From Conexibacter sp. (GTDB lineage: Bacteria > Actinomycetota > Thermoleophilia > Solirubrobacterales > Solirubrobacteraceae): a stretch of 6,114 nucleotides of DNA. A program made the position numbers and the translations under genes. Location: NCBI GenBank assembly GCA_025964055.1, contig JAOPZP010000108.1:1-6114 (forward strand), read 5' to 3'. The notes under the pieces are model-generated. The model was not told the origin of the DNA and searched no databases. It saw nothing but the letters and a program-made list of their open reading frames with translations. The first letter of the stretch is position 1. Each line of letters opens with the position of its first letter. This document shows positions 4,859-6,114 of the stretch, one piece after another.

Positions 4859-6114
4859 CTACGCCGGCGCCCCGACCCGCGCGCCGCCGCCGTTCGCCGC
4901 CGCCTCGGCGTCGGCCACGTACTCCTTCGGCATCTTGCGCGAGACGATCTTGGAGACGCCGTCGTTGCCCATCGACACCCCGTAGAGCGTGTCGGCGGCC
5001 TCCATCGTCCGCTTCTGGTGGGTCACGACGATGAACTGCGCGCGGTCGGCGTGGGTCTGGAGGAGGTCGAGGTAGCGGGTGATGTTGAGGTCGTCGAGCG
5101 CCGCCTCGACCTCGTCGAGGATGTAGAACGGGCACGGCTTGGCGAGGAACACGGAGAACAGGAAGGCGATCGCGGTCATGGTCTTCTCGCCGCCGCTGAG
5201 CAGCGTCAGGCGCTTCATCGACTTGCCGGCGGGCGTGTTCTCGATCTCGACGCCGAGGTCGTCGTCGGGATCGATGCCGCCCTCGGTCGCCTCGGCCTCG
5301 GCGTCGGCCGCCGCCTCGGCGGCCTGCTCGGCTGCGACCTCGGCCTCGCCATCGCCGCTGTCGGCGTTCTGGCCACCGAGCACCGGCCGCGGCGTGTTGT
5401 CCTCGCGGACCAGTGAGAGCCGCCCGCCGCCGCCCGGGAACAGCGTCTGCGACAGCTGCTCGAAGTTCTTGGCGGCGGCCTCGAACGTCTCGGTGAACGT
5501 GACGCGGATCTGGCGGTCGGTGTCGCGGATGAACGCGCGCAGCTCGCGCAGCGCGGTCTCGAGGTCCGACCGCTGGCGCTCCATCTCGTCGACGTGCGCC
5601 ACCGCCTCGTCGTACTCCTGCTTGGCCAGCGGGTTGACCGGGCCGAGCTGCTCGCGGCGCTTGATCAGGCGCTCGATGCGCTGGCGCAGCTGCACGGCCT
5701 CCTCGACCGGCAGCGGCTCGTCGCGCGGCTCGGGCTCCAGCCCGAGCTTCTCGGCCAGCGCGCCGAGCTCCAGCGCGGCCTCGGCCTCCTGGTCGCGCAG
5801 CTGCTGGGAGCGGACCTCGGCGCGGGTCACCGTCTCGTTGCGGTCCGACAGGCGCCGCTGGATCTCGGCCTCCTGGGACGCACACGCGCGCAGCTCGGCC
5901 GCGACGCCCTCGCCCTCGGCGCGATCGGCGGCCAGCGCGGCCTCCATCTCGCGCATGCGCGCCATGACGGCCTCATGCACGACGGCCAGCACGTCGGCGA
6001 CGCGGCCGGCGGCCGGACCGAGCGCGCGGTCCCGGGTCAGCTGGGACTGGAGGTAGGCCATGCGCTGGCTGCGCTCCTGGCGCGCCTTGGCGGCCTGCTC
6101 GGCCACGCGCCGCT
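4859..6114 (-). CDS. smc: Chromosome-segregation ATPase SMC, C-terminal part, cut by window edge
   Basis: SMC dimers form ATP-driven rings that compact and separate chromosomes together with ScpA and ScpB. About 418 codons of the C-terminal half are visible. First comes the end of a long coiled coil rich in Glu, Arg, Ala and Gln (about 6114-5650), then the conserved LGPVNPLAKQEYDE re-entry into the head (about 5650-5605). The C-terminal ATPase lobe follows: LFPGGGGRLSLVRE, the ABC signature LSGGEKTMTAIAFLFSVF (about 5205-5150), Walker B with D-loop FYILDEVEAALDD (about 5127-5090), and switch region VVTHQKRTMEAADTLYGVSM. The gene ends at a TAG (4859-4861). N-terminal Walker A and hinge lie beyond the window. 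An acidic Ala/Glu-rich insertion of about 45 residues (about 5262-5402) splits the head before GVEIENTPAGKSM. It runs toward ftsY, its common neighbour, but is separated from it by the hairpin gap and GNAT. Confidence 0.96.
   Translation of the reverse strand, partial: RRVAEQAAKARQERSQRMAYLQSQLTRDRALGPAAGRVADVLAVVHEAVMARMREMEAALAADRAEGEGVAAELRACASQEAEIQRRLSDRNETVTRAEVRSQQLRDQEAEAALELGALAEKLGLEPEPRDEPLPVEEAVQLRQRIERLIKRREQLGPVNPLAKQEYDEAVAHVDEMERQRSDLETALRELRAFIRDTDRQIRVTFTETFEAAAKNFEQLSQTLFPGGGGRLSLVREDNTPRPVLGGQNADSGDGEAEVAAEQAAEAAADAEAEATEGGIDPDDDLGVEIENTPAGKSMKRLTLLSGGEKTMTAIAFLFSVFLAKPCPFYILDEVEAALDDLNITRYLDLLQTHADRAQFIVVTHQKRTMEAADTLYGVSMGNDGVSKIVSRKMPKEYVADAEAAANGGGARVGAPA

Noticed and set aside
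4221..5885. Very long minus-strand open frame overlapping smc in another frame
   Set aside because: The smc frame holds the LSGGE and Walker B motifs; this one is Arg-rich shadow sequence.

Overview
The window comes from a very GC-rich (about 70% G+C by eye) bacterium, most likely an actinobacterium. The overall style recalls Thermoleophilia/Solirubrobacterales, but that is an impression from protein style and not a proven placement. It is core chromosomal housekeeping sequence. Six genes are identifiable by family. A 591-bp gap without a confident gene holds the least explained sequence in the window.

Layout, left to right. Positions 1-674 (minus) are the N-terminal half of ffh, the SRP54 GTPase, cut by the window edge. 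Positions 728-1360 (minus) encode a class I SAM-dependent O-methyltransferase of the catechol/caffeoyl-CoA type. Positions 1341-2297 (minus) encode a stomatin-like SPFH membrane protein, and 2328-2759 (minus) a short NfeD-like membrane protein. Positions 2788-3789 (minus) are ftsY, the SRP receptor. Positions 3809-4267 (plus) encode a GNAT acetyltransferase. Positions 4268-4858 contain a possible decayed gene fragment and two 47-nt hairpins. Positions 4859-6114 (minus) are the C-terminal part of smc, cut by the right edge.

How it fits together. smc, ftsY and ffh are neighbours in many bacteria. Here that order is kept on the minus strand, but an oppositely oriented GNAT gene plus the hairpin-rich gap separates smc from ftsY. 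The five minus-strand genes from ftsY to ffh are tightly packed (gaps of 28, 30 and 53 bp and one 20-bp overlap) and look like one operon. It would combine co-translational membrane targeting (FtsY, Ffh) with a membrane-organising or quality-control pair (NfeD and SPFH) and a methyltransferase. The SRP RNA gene is not visible in the window.

Regulation. The SPFH gene has a strong Shine-Dalgarno. ftsY and nfeD have none, and ffh has only a weak one. Each of these three has a TANNNT hexamer 8-9 nt before its start codon, which fits near-leaderless promoters. The most unusual structure is the twin 47-nt hairpin pair at 4514-4560 and 4585-4631. The two share length, loop size and outer arms, but their inner stems differ in sequence while staying mostly paired.
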